This document shows, in pieces, positions 19,980-31,074 of a stretch of 64,000 nucleotides of DNA (positions are counted from its first letter, which is position 1; every line of letters begins with the position of its first letter). A program made the translations under genes and the position numbers. Below the pieces are notes generated by a model. The model ran no database searches. It saw only the letters and a list, made by a program, of their open reading frames with translations, and was not told where the DNA came from. The DNA is taken from NCBI GenBank assembly GCA_033296885.1, contig MU863880.1:124001-188000 (forward strand), written 5' to 3'. This DNA comes from Triangularia verruculosa. Taxonomy: Eukaryota; Ascomycota; Sordariomycetes; Sordariales; Podosporaceae.

Positions 19980-22918
19980 GTTAGAGTGAACTGGGAGAGA
20001 GATAAGGACGGGTTCAGAAGCAAAGCAGGCTGGGATTGAGGCAGAAGAGCTTACTATATATAGGCGAGGCGAGGGCAATGGCGATGATGGAAGACGGCAA
20101 GAAAAAGGCGAGAGAATTGGACAGGAGAGGATGGAATGTGGTGATGGAATGCCAGGAGGGTAGGGCGCTTCTATTTCATGTGACAGAGAGTCTGGGACCG
20201 GCCTCGACTTGGACCCAAACTTTCTTTCATCAAGGCACTGGTCCAAGTGGCCCAGTCCCAACTTCATCTTTATCGCCATTACCCACGACGTGTGACGAAA
20301 GCTGTCGTCCAGCCACTAAGACGATCGAAAGGGCCCCCCTGCGCGCAGACAGGCCTTATCGACCCCACTTCCAGGACCCCACCGTCACCACCCACCACGC
20401 ACGTCCAACCTGTTTGCCTGGCATGTGAAGAGGCCCATGCTTCCTTGCTTTTTTGCAACGGTCATGGCCTGGGAAGCATGGGAATCTCCCGACATGCTGG
20501 TCTCGGATCTTCAGGGACAAACATTTGGATATTCAGATGGCTGACAGATAAAGACTCGACTGACTCATGCACACCCATCTATCGCATCTAGAACTCCCGG
20601 ACTTTCATCAGCCAACCAGTCCCTCTTCCACAATCCTGCGGTTCTTCTGACGAGCTTGCAGCTCCCTGGGTAGCACGTCCATCAGGCTAAGGTAGCCTTG
20701 TGTCCATGGCATGTCCGATGTTAGATACCGAGCCGGTCGCTAGTCCATGTCAAGTCCGTCTGCCCTGTGCTAACCCGTCCCTTCAGAAATACCTCGCTCC
20801 AAGCCCGGGAGGCCCGTTTAGAAAGCAACTTTGTGTCGCGATGAGCCGTGACGGGAAGTAAAGTGGCATGTTTTGCAACCTCAGTCCGCCCGACCGGTCC
20901 CTCGGTCTACCACGTCGCCTGCCGGACTTTTCACTTGATGACTGGAGCCACCGTGACATCCACCGTATAAAATATTGACATCGGAGAAATCAGGCCAGGT
21001 CCAACTCGAAAAAGCTTGGACCACACACCCCCTTGCCGGAACCCGCTTCCGGATTAGCACGGCCCACTGATCCACAGAACCCCTGTCAGTCCCTCAATCA
21101 CATGTGAATCAATCACCTTGCTCAAGGCCACCCACGTTCTCGAACTTTTGGTCTTTTTGCGAGAGAGATTCCGCGACACATGCAATGTACCGTAGTGTAC
21201 AATAACCTGGAAACCGGCCGGACTCTTTAGCGCCACCGGAATCCACCTGGTTACCAAATGGCCGAAAACTCAATTGCTCTCTTTCGATAAAAACAACGTC
21301 ATTGTTGGCCAAGTAAATAAATAAATAAATACGGATATGGTTTCAAACCTTTTTTTATTCCCTCAAAAAGCTGGGTCCCTTGTTCAGTCCACCGATAACA
21401 AACAAAACGCAAACGTCAGGACTTTTGAAACAAAGAGAGCCAAAACACACTACACAAGTCATGAATTGTGTTGACTTGCGCAAGTCCAGAAGTCCCAATA
21501 TTTGGTTAGGCCCCGAAAAGGAGGAGGGAGCTAGTATGACGGCAATTACGTACTGACCCTCTCAATAGCTCACACCATAGCGTTTCTTTCCTCTCGGATG
21601 TTGGGAAAAGAGGCAAATTTATTGTCTCTAGGACTTTTGACAATCTTTTCCTCCCATCCATTCATTCCCCCTATCCCACCTCCAAAAAAAAACGAACCAA
21701 GACGCCACGCATGAAAAAAAGTAGTGTTATGCAACTACCCCTTGTCCCCTGGGCTTCCGTCCTGGTCGATGATCCCGATAAACAGCAAGGACCGATGGGG
21801 CAGCAGGGGGTGTCGACAACATCGTCTGCGGTCTACTTAGTTTGCAGGCCAAGCCCGTTCTAAACCGCATGCTATCGGTTTCCCCTTGCTATAAAAGTTC
21901 TTCCAAGAGGTAATTATCTTTTTGACAGGTGGAGTTTTTTGTGCTTGGGTTCCATCAAAGCCTCATGTTGGAGTTTTGAAAGCTAGCGGATGTGTGTTTT
22001 ATGCTTTGTTAATGTTAAGAGCGAGGAAAAGACGCCATGTTTCTTATCCGCTCGCTCTGGGTTGACCAACCTAAAGCACATACACACTGTTCTATTTCAC
22101 AATGCGTAAGAAGATCGTTATGTAGAAGGACTTCAATCATGTCAAGACAAGGCAACGTAGGCTTCCAAGATGGACCCCCACCACTACTTATTTCTGGTCA
22201 GACTTATGCTTTTATTTGGGATGTCGTTGGCAACAGTCTTCTCTGTTCATCTCACCCACACGGCCTCAAACACATCGATCATTTCCAGCCTCAAAACCTG
22301 GCTCACACCCCCCAAAGCCCATTACCTTTTCTCCATCTCTATTACGCCGTTTCAACCTCTCGGTAATATTCTTCCTCCCAATACCTTGGCTGCGTCAATG
22401 ATGATGTCCTAAACCCCCCAAACGCCTGTTCAGGTTCTCCTTGTATGGAGCTTCAAAATGTAGCACTCGTGTTGACAAATGCTGCTTGAGAGCGCAAGAA
22501 ACAAAAACATATACAGAGGAACGGGTACATCAATTTCAGGCACCACACATCGCCATTGCGCCAACAACCTGAAAAGTCAAAGCCATCGCTTTACAAACAT
22601 TCAGCTCTGTCTATATTGATCTTCTCCTCTCAATCTTTCACAACAACCACCTTAACTGTCTGGGTCCTCCAGGGGTATCAACCACAGCTACAAACAAAAC
22701 CAATCTCACCCTTCCCCATCCCTCTCCCATTTCAAAAACCCCGGAAAATAATGTTACTCAACCACTCCTCCCAAACCAAACCCTTGACAAAGGAAAAAAA
22801 AATGCCGTAATGCTGTGCTGCTGCCCTGATCAAAACAAAAAGAAGAAGCAAAAAAAATGCCGTCTAGGCATGTGCTGTGCTCTGCTGTACTGTATAATGC
22901 TGTATATCATAAACCTCA
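19980..22918. other. Gene-poor 2.9-kb region upstream of CAP20
   Basis: No reading frame longer than about 130 codons and none with recognisable domains. The CAP20-proximal part is probably promoter. The TBC-proximal part (about 22400-22918) is rich in A and C and is probably the 3' flank of the TBC gene. Homopurine/pyrimidine tracts occur near 22780-22860. Confidence 0.5.
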
Positions 22919-25900
22919 TCAACTCCCCCCTCCACCACTACTCCCCCCCGAAATCCCCCCCAACCCCTCCACACTCAACAACCCATCACTCCCACTCCCA
23001 CTCACACTCCTCCTCGTCGGCCCAAACATCGGACTAGGACACGCACTCCCCCCCCTACTCACACTCCCCATCCCACTCGGCGTCGTAGCTCCACTCGCCA
23101 TCTCCCCGCTCACCACAGCGGGTACCGCACCCGCCTTCGCCCCCTGTCCCCCACCACCACCACCACTCTGCCTCAACACCAACAAACTACTCTCCTTCTT
23201 CACCCCCCTCGTCGGCCTCCCCCCCCCGGCCTTCCCCTCCATCTTCTCCCTCTGCACCCTCCTCCTCTCCTCCAACCTCTCCTCCCTCAACCTAACCTGC
23301 TCCCTCTCCAACTCAATCGCCTTCTCCCTCCTCTGCTCAATCTCCTCCTTCTTCACCAACCTCCTCAACCCCTCACTCGCCTGCACCAGCCCATCAATAG
23401 AAATAGCGTGGTTCGTCATCTGATGATTAATATACGTATACACCCCCGCCGGACTCTCACACGCCAACAGCTGCTGTTCATTCAACTTCAGCAACGCAAG
23501 CGCAACCTGAAACAGAAACGCGCCCCCGTCGTGCGGCGTGCACAGCACCACATCCCACACCCTAAACAGCGCCTCTGCCGATAAACAGTCTGTAAAGATA
23601 GACAGGAACCATTGGAACGTCATCGTTTCAAGGTCAATGCTCAAGTCCTCAAAGTGCGCGGATAATCTCGGGAGAATGTCGGTTACGTACTGCCTCAAAA
23701 CAATCTGGTCGGCTCGAGACGCGAGGAGGGAGTGGTCAAAGTACCCTGGCGGTAGGATTTGCTCCACCATGGCAACCAAGATCCAGAACGCGTCCTCTGA
23801 TGAGGGCGTGATGAGCAAGAGGTTGGCGACGACGAGGTTCATCCCTTGGCAGTACCCCACCTCTGGATTGCGACGCGAGTATGCCAGGAGGACTTCGTTC
23901 AGTTTCCCTACTCCGGGACCTTTTCGGAAAAAGATATTGTCCGTCAGGGTGCGGGTGATATCCGCTTTGATCTGCGCCGCGACTTGGGGATCGTCTTCCT
24001 CTCCGGGGCGGTTGACGAGGTCTTCGTAGTATCCTGGCACCCTCAAGGCTTTGGCGCCGGAGCATTCTGACCAGATTTTGGCTCTCATCGCTACAGGAAT
24101 GCCGCCTAGCAGCAGAGAGCGGAATTCAGTTGCTTTTGCCCTGCCGACTTTGCCCTGTACGCCGAGACTGGCTACACCAATGAGCTCCCCATCTCCAAGG
24201 CGAGTCTCGGGCATCACGGCTGTGGCGCGCTGGAATCTGGCTTCTGCTGCCGCAGCGGCCGCCGCAGCAGCAGCTTCACCATCCCGTTTCCTTTCCGCGC
24301 GAACCTTGCGTAGGAACTCATTCCACCTGACCGTCCTCTCTCTCTGAAGTGAATCATGAAGCCTGTTCAGATTCTCAAGCAACAACCTCACAGGCTCAGC
24401 ATCTTCCTTCGCCGGTGTCTCCCCACTACTCTCAATCGACGCCGCTATCGACTGCGCCTCCGACCCCGGCTCCTCCTCCTCAATCATCGGCGTAGCAATC
24501 GAAACCGTCGTCGTCGTAGCACTCGGCAAGAACCCCCTCTCCTCCGACATGATACTCGGCGAATGCCCCAAACTCTTCGGCACCTCCCCGCCTTCCATCA
24601 CCTCAAACGCCTGCGCGTTAATCAGCGGCGTATGGCTCAGCAACTCTGTCGGAAACGTCGCAATCTTGAGGTAATCCTGCCACCTCTTTGGCTTTGCGTT
24701 TTCCTCGCCCTTTGCCTGCTGTTCTTCACTTGAACATGGCGTATCTGGCCTGCCCTCGCTCAAAACATCCCACTTCCCACTCGCACCATCATCCAGCACC
24801 GGTGACATGGCACTTCTTCCATTGGTCAGCATCTCGGTCCTACTCCCCCGTTTCCCTTGTTTTGCCATCTTCGCTGCTTCCCGCTGCCGCTTTTTCCTGC
24901 GCTGGTCGTAAATAAACCCGAAGCGATCGGTAAGGTACTCTGACCCAATGTAGTTGTTGGAGATTTGTGTCAAAGTTGGGGGTTGGGCTTCTGGGGGGAG
25001 GATTGTATCCATCTCAACAGGTCCATAACTCTGGTGTCGTAGTACCGCTGCCTTACCGGGGCTGGTGCTCATGGTGTCCCATCGTTCTGGCACTTGACCC
25101 CTCGCAGGAATATCCATCGGCCGTACCGACCCAGCCGCAGTCGTCCTCCGCATTTGCATCAACGCCTTCGGTCCACTAACCTGCGCCGACACCGCCCGGT
25201 TAGACCCGGTAGTCTTCGCACTCGAAGCCGACGACCCCCTCAACGAACCCCCGGCCTGCACAGCGCTGCTAGCACGGCCCCTCCCCTCTGCATCACGGCT
25301 TCCTGCCCCACCCCCAGCAACCAACCTGAGCGCCATGCTCGCCAACGAAGGCTTCCTCGCCGCATGCCCAGAATTCACACTGGAAGCCCTACTAGAACTC
25401 CGTTGCGTTGATTCCTCCTGCTCTAATACCGGTGGCGGCGGTTTAAACAAATCCTCCGACAGCGTCTGCCTCCCAACCGCACCACCCCCCGTCTTCACCA
25501 CCGTCTGCTTCTTCCCACTCCCATTCCCCTTCACCGTGCTCCCCCAAATATAATCCTTCCACCCCCTCCCGGTACCCTTCTGTTTATCCCCTCCCTCCGT
25601 CTCCTTCACCCTACCCCTAATCGTCGCATCAACCCTCAAATCCCCCTCCAGCGCCTCCCCTATTAGATCCTCCAACCCCTCCCCATTTTCTTGTCGTTTC
25701 TGACTCCCCTCCTCAAGCAGCACCCTCAACCTCGTCTCCAAGTCCAAATTACTCAACCCACACTCCAGTATTATCTTCCTCAGCGCCCTCTCCCTTTCAT
25801 CAGCCCGCCGCCGCAACACGGCAATCTGCGCATCCCTCGCCGCCAAGTCCTCCGCTATCTGCCTCACCAGATTCACCGCCCCCCCCTGCCGTGTAATCAA

Positions 25901-26362
25901 CCGTTCAATATGTTCGTCCGAGGCATGGTGCAGCGCGCCTGGTATCCCCCTCCCAGCTCCCAACGGGGGAGTATCTTCAAACAGCGGCCCGGCAGTATTC
26001 GGGGTCGTCGCTGTCAGTAGTGTGCTGACGATTTGTTCTGGTTCCAGCCGTTCACGATCGGTAGATTCCCCCTCCTCTGATACTATCGAAGTAGATGTTT
26101 TCCGGGATTGCTCTTGTGGGGAGGTGGTGGTGGTGTTGTCACTGCCGTCGTCTCCGTTGAGGGAACAGCACCGATCGGCGCGCGGGGAGAAGGATGGGAA
26201 AGAGGTAAGGGATTTGTTGTCTTCGCCAATGACGGAGCTCGCGGAGCTGGAGGGGGGTTGTTGTGGTTTCTTGCTGTTTGGGCGGCGGGAGGTGTTGCGG
26301 GAGCGGTGGGAGGTGTGGGATTGTGCCGAGATGGTGCGCTCGAGGGGAGGGGAGAGGTTCAT
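22919..26362 (-). CDS. TBC-domain Rab GTPase-activating protein
   Basis: 1147 residues with no intron needed. The N-terminal 700 residues or so are Ser-rich and disordered, with a short coiled coil (ASDEHIERLITRQGGAV, LVRQIAEDLAARDAQIAVL). The TBC domain spans about 745-1000: GGIPVAMRAKIWSECSGA, arginine finger in IKADITRTL (about 800), glutamine finger in VGYCQGMN (about 836), FDHSLLASRADQ and LFRVWDVVLC. Both catalytic fingers are present, so it should be an active GAP that speeds GTP hydrolysis on a Rab. Overall order resembles the Gyp/Msb3 class found across Pezizomycotina, but the Rab partner cannot be named. A charged coiled coil (EIEQRREKAIELEREQVR and following) and a Gly/Ser tail close the protein. 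The tail is strongly G-rich on the coding strand. Confidence 0.9.
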   Translation of the reverse strand: MNLSPPLERTISAQSHTSHRSRNTSRRPNSKKPQQPPSSSASSVIGEDNKSLTSFPSFSPRADRCCSLNGDDGSDNTTTTSPQEQSRKTSTSIVSEEGESTDRERLEPEQIVSTLLTATTPNTAGPLFEDTPPLGAGRGIPGALHHASDEHIERLITRQGGAVNLVRQIAEDLAARDAQIAVLRRRADERERALRKIILECGLSNLDLETRLRVLLEEGSQKRQENGEGLEDLIGEALEGDLRVDATIRGRVKETEGGDKQKGTGRGWKDYIWGSTVKGNGSGKKQTVVKTGGGAVGRQTLSEDLFKPPPPVLEQEESTQRSSSRASSVNSGHAARKPSLASMALRLVAGGGAGSRDAEGRGRASSAVQAGGSLRGSSASSAKTTGSNRAVSAQVSGPKALMQMRRTTAAGSVRPMDIPARGQVPERWDTMSTSPGKAAVLRHQSYGPVEMDTILPPEAQPPTLTQISNNYIGSEYLTDRFGFIYDQRRKKRQREAAKMAKQGKRGSRTEMLTNGRSAMSPVLDDGASGKWDVLSEGRPDTPCSSEEQQAKGEENAKPKRWQDYLKIATFPTELLSHTPLINAQAFEVMEGGEVPKSLGHSPSIMSEERGFLPSATTTTVSIATPMIEEEEPGSEAQSIAASIESSGETPAKEDAEPVRLLLENLNRLHDSLQRERTVRWNEFLRKVRAERKRDGEAAAAAAAAAAEARFQRATAVMPETRLGDGELIGVASLGVQGKVGRAKATEFRSLLLGGIPVAMRAKIWSECSGAKALRVPGYYEDLVNRPGEEDDPQVAAQIKADITRTLTDNIFFRKGPGVGKLNEVLLAYSRRNPEVGYCQGMNLVVANLLLITPSSEDAFWILVAMVEQILPPGYFDHSLLASRADQIVLRQYVTDILPRLSAHFEDLSIDLETMTFQWFLSIFTDCLSAEALFRVWDVVLCTPHDGGAFLFQVALALLKLNEQQLLACESPAGVYTYINHQMTNHAISIDGLVQASEGLRRLVKKEEIEQRREKAIELEREQVRLREERLEERRRVQREKMEGKAGGGRPTRGVKKESSLLVLRQSGGGGGGQGAKAGAVPAVVSGEMASGATTPSGMGSVSRGGSACPSPMFGPTRRSVSGSGSDGLLSVEGLGGISGGSSGGGGS

Positions 26363-27813
26363 GGTGTTTGAGTTGGAGAGAGATAGCTTCAGCAGGATCG
26401 TAAGCTGTGCTTTTAGTTCGAGGGGAGGAGTGTCATTGTTTTGTTGTCGGTTGTAGAATAACCAAAGTAATGCTGTGTAGTTTGTGTCAGTTCGTCGCAG
26501 AGGTCAGTCAAGTCAAGTCGGGTCGCATTGAACTGGAGACTGGACTGGCTGCATGGGAGTGTTGTCATAGGGCGGGCGAGGCGGGACACACAGCAGCGGC
26601 GGCGGCGGCGGGCGGCAAGGCAAGGAAGGCAGGCAGATCTCTTTCTTTTTAACATGAAATGGTCCGTGCTTTTTACCTCAAACACAAGCCTGGGAGCCCC
26701 CAACCAACCAACAACCTCACCATCTTCTTGTCAGTGCCTGACACTATCCCTATCTGAGCTCCTGTTCTTCTTCAAACTCTTCCAATCAATGGCTGTTTCA
26801 TCAAGTTCTCATCCCATCCCAACCCGAGCAAACGGACGGCGCAATTCTGAATTTGATTAGCGTGATAATGCAATCAAAATTGTTAGTGCAACTGCCGAAC
26901 AACAAGCTTCACCTGCATGCCCGCATGCAACCAGCCCCAAGTGCCGTCGATCTTGAGCTCCGCCCTACAGGAACTGCCCTGTCAATCTTTTCCCTCCATT
27001 GACTTCATATCCTGCCCTCGCTTCTATTGTCTTGTGTAGCCCGCTGTCATGAGGATTCCCTTGCATTGAAGAAGCGTGGTATTGCAACAGAAACCGGGCC
27101 GTCCTGTTTGCGCTGCAAGAGAGTTCGAGAACTGGCTTTTTGTCTCCTGTGCTTCGTTCTGGGTGTCATCACCGGCGTCAACTTTATTCTTTGCAAACCA
27201 GAATATCCTGCGGTGACGGCGCTGTATCTATGGCAACAGCTTCCTGTTTGCGGGGAAGACGCCTGTTCTTTGTGGTCTGGACAATTCAAGGGGCTGTTGT
27301 CAGGGCATGTGGCACGATACCTACTTGATTTGTAAGATGATGTGATGGAAACCTCCACCACATGATCCCTTCTCTTTCATATACCGTCTCTTGTATACTA
27401 GTTTTTTCTTCACCCTCTCTTTACGCCTTGAATATTTTCCGACAAACTAAACAGATCCTTGACATTGCACACCGGGCCTTGGAACTTCAATAATTGCGCA
27501 TTCTTTATCTATGTAGTTGCAGAATTACCACCGACTCTCAAAGCAGCATGTTCATCCAAAATGTTTCGCTATAACAATTACATCCACCCCTCCTCGAACC
27601 AAAAGCCTCCATGCACAATAATTCCTACATACATACGAAACATCCCGTGTGTCCAGTGTGTCCAACGCAGCGTGGTATCTTCCTATCCAGCCAACCCATC
27701 CAATCAAATATCATGTCCCAAGTCAAAAGAAAGAAAGTTTGTACACTGCCATCTCAAACTCCAACAAACACACACAACACCGCTTCGCCCCCATTCAAAC
27801 TCTCCCAGCCCTT
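26363..27813. other. Intergenic region, TBC promoter and receptor 3' flank
   Basis: Short open frames only. It includes a GGC triplet run near 26595-26612. A 102-codon frame at 27027-27335 with one hydrophobic stretch was considered and not accepted. Confidence 0.5.
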
Positions 27814-30081
27814 TCACGACTCTCGATCCAGCACACCATCTCCCTCAAAATAACTCCCACTGCCACTGCCGCACCTACTTCCGGTCCCGTTCCTGCTATC
27901 CCTCCCATCACCACTCATCACACTTCCGCTCCCACTCCCGCTCCCATGCCCACTCTCCTGTCCCCCACTCGTACTCCCTCCACAACTAAACGTCGAAAGA
28001 CTATACCCCGACCCCTCCGAGTCACAACTCCTCTTGTTACTCAACCGACTCCCTGTGCTCCCATGCGTTGTCAGTCCCCTTTCCTGCCCACCGCCACTAC
28101 ATGTCAGAATCTCGTCAATACTCAGCATATGGCTCAACTTCTGCCCCTGCCCCCCCGTTCCTCCTCCTCCCGCTCCCCCCAAAACAGCCTTATTCTTCAA
28201 CGGCCACCCACAATCCCTATCCCCTGGTCCCTCAAAATCACTCTCGCTCCCCACGACCGTGCTATTTCCCACACTGACATCACTCCATGGCCTCCTCAGT
28301 TCCTTATCCGGCTCCCCGTTTCCTCCCGTCATCATGTACCCAAGTTCCGGTTTACTCCCATCCAAATCCACCACCCCCAACCCCCTCCCCTGTCTCTCCA
28401 CATCTGCCCGCGTCTCATCCCCGACTTTGATAGAACTGATCCTACTCACACTACTGATCCTCTTCAAATGCGGCGGCATCGTATGCCAGCTCGCCACCAC
28501 AGTCGTCGTGTTCCCAAAACTACTCGTCGTTTCCGATCCCAGCACCCCTCTCATCGCCAACGCCGTCGATCTTGACCCACCCAGCAGATTCCCGCCCCTC
28601 CTGCTCAGGAGCACTCTGATGGCCGGGAGCGAGGTCACAATGATGCTCACCCCGACCTCCAGCCCCGTCCAGATCAGCGCATTGGTGTAATCCCACGTCG
28701 GATTGACGCTGTCCCCAAAGTCATACAATGCCCACAACCTCACGCAGCTCGTAATCAAGACGAAGATTCCAAGCGAGAACATGACCATGATTCCAATCTT
28801 GGATCGGACGCTCACATTGAGTTTGATCAGCAGCGGAAGGGGCATGACAAGGATGACAATATCCTGCGCGATGCTGAAAGCGGCCGTGGTATACCCCAGC
28901 GTGTTGATGTCCAAGCACGTAAAAGGTCCAAACTCTCCCTTCCGCCAGCCCTCCCAAATGTACGGGATGGGAATGCACTGGAAGATTTGGCAAAACACAA
29001 ATATCACCCCCGAGAGGCCGACCCAGGTCATGACAATAAACGTGATGACCCGGAAGGTGGGTTGGGAAAAGATGCGAAGGTAGAAGCAAAGAATGGAAAT
29101 CTTGGTGAGCGCGAGGATGGCGAGGTAGAATGACTCGCCCATGTAAAAGAGCTTGAGAGAGGTGCCGAGGACGCTGGCGTCGACGGTCCAAATGTCGACT
29201 CCAAACGCCGTGGTGGCGGCGGTGCAACCGATAGCTTCAAAGGCGATATACAAAGCCTGTTGTAAAAAAGAGACAGTCAGCGGTGCTAGGAAACCCACAA
29301 CACTCGGCGAAGTGGAAGAAGGAAACGCTCATACAACTACAATCAGCATGACCCAATCATCCACCTCGAACTTCCCTCCCGTCCACCAGCGAGAGTACAA
29401 CCTCAGCAGGACACACACCAGGGCAAGAACCTCAATCGATAGCGGAGCCAGAAGGTGAATCTTGCGGGATCGTTGGGGTTTTCCGCAGGCTTCCCAAGCG
29501 CCGCGGGCAGTCTCTTGTTGTTGTCAGCGGTGTGACCCCCTCATTCGAAAGGAATGAACAGGACAATAGACTGGGTGGTTGAAAAAGTGAAGAAAAAACT
29601 GACCAATACTTTCCTCCATGGTACAATTCTTTTGCACACAGCTCAACACCCTCGTGTAATGGCTCACATCGTCCGAGCACAAGCACACCCGTTCACCCGT
29701 CCCGGTATTGCCGTCTAAACATTCTGTCGTGATGTTTGTGAGCTCGACGACACAGTCTAGCGCGCATGGGGGGATGTTGCGGCTCAGCTGATCTATCAGG
29801 CCTGTGGTGTTTGGTGAAGCTTGGCGTTCCGAGACTGGTTGTAATAAGTCATCGTCCGGTGATAGAAAGTCTGCTCCTGGTGAGGCATCAGACGGTGCTA
29901 TGGGTAGGAGCTGGTGGAGGAGAGCGCGGGGCAAGGTCTGTGAAGACAGGGAGCGTGGTAGTTGGTATAAGGCCTGGGATAACGAAAGGGCCTGACAAGG
30001 GAGAATTAAAGATGGCAGTAACAAGAAGGAAGAGGGTATCAAAAGAGAGAGTGAAGACAATAGGGTCGGTAATGGTTTCAT
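27814..30081 (-). CDS. CFEM-domain PTH11-type seven-transmembrane receptor
   Basis: Exons (reverse strand) are 30081-29604, 29513-29335 and 29256-27814, with introns of 90 and 78 nt and all phases consistent; the product is about 699 residues. A signal peptide (LLSSLSLLIPSSFLLLPSLI) is followed by a CFEM domain at about 98-170 with eight cysteines (106, 110, 121, 133, 135, 148, 153, 169). The second exon is needed to supply the eighth Cys and the first membrane helix. Seven hydrophobic segments follow, among them LLAPLSIEVLALVCVLLRLY, WVMLIVV, LFYMGESFYLAILALTKISI and IVILVMPLPLLIKL. The C-terminal 250 residues are Gly/Ser-rich and presumably cytoplasmic. The family includes Magnaporthe PTH11, a plasma-membrane sensor of surface cues that acts through G proteins. 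The ligand is unknown. The tail is strongly G-rich on the coding strand. Confidence 0.92.
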
Positions 30082-31074
30082 CTTGGATATGTCAGGTTGG
30101 TGGTCTCAGTATGGCAATGACAAGGCGCCCACCCCCCGGGGCCTGCCTGGGCCTTGTTCGCTGTTGCTTTTACCTCCTCAAGGTACCGCCAAGCAACGAA
30201 AAACGACGCCAGGAATGTGGTTGCAGAATTTACATGGGGAAGGTGAAGAAAGCAAAGAAGTTTGCCAAACAGAGAAAGAGGCGAAACGGCAAGAAGCGAT
30301 GACAGAAAGGACAGAGAATGCCCACTTGGACGGTCTTGGAGGTCATTCATCATTAGTAAGGTCCTGTCGATGACTTCAGGGGCGGTTGAGTTGTGCTTAG
30401 TGTGAGTTGTCCGGTCGTTCTTTGGCGGCAACGGCAGTCTGGCGAGGGCTAGTGAGATGAATCGGTGGTTTTGACGTTGGATGATCTCCGTGGTAATGCT
30501 GCAAGTGAAGCAAATGACAGACAGGTTGACCTGCCGTAAGATGCTGGCGATGCCGAAGTCTAAGTGGGAGATGGTGATGTTGTCTGTCGGATGGCACCAG
30601 AACTGGAAAACAGGATGACATCGGGAGAATAGAGTGGAAGCAGCAAGAGGTGGCTGAGATCGAGACGGTAAGCCGGCAACCAGCCAAGAACGACGTTCCC
30701 TCGACGAGTCATGCATCCCGCCCACACAGTATTTACCGTCACGGCCCGTAATGCAGCGAAGCGGTTTGGAACCGTTCAAAAGCTTGGTGATGTTGCCACC
30801 CGACTGCTATGTCTCCCTCTCTTGAGCCACACATATCGCTGGTCTCATGCCATGTAACGACTTCAAAACGGTCTTTGCTATGCTTCACGTGTCCCAATGT
30901 ACAACAGTCATGTAACTCTAAACATACAAAGCTTTCTCCGACAACAGAAACACGCGTGTGCCAACAGAAATCCCAAGAATAAAAGCATACCCAATCCAAT
31001 TTTTTGATACCCCCCAGTTTCCCGTTCCCGTTTTTCCTTTCCCCTTCCATCTCCCATCCCTTCCACATTATACA
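30082..31074. other. Intergenic region between the receptor promoter and the transcription-factor 3' end
   Basis: A 233-codon reverse-strand frame (30078-30779) overlaps the receptor start and has no recognisable domain, so it is not called. Otherwise nothing coding is seen. Confidence 0.5.

Noticed and set aside
27027..27335. 102-codon open frame with one hydrophobic stretch
   Set aside because: No family-like sequence and no splicing partner; probably TBC upstream DNA.
27649..28575. 308-codon frame antisense to the CFEM receptor tail
   Set aside because: Pro/Ser/Thr-rich shadow produced by the G-rich coding strand of the receptor.
30078..30779. 233-codon reverse-strand open frame overlapping the receptor start
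   Set aside because: No domain, unusual composition, overlaps the receptor start codon; likely leader sequence.
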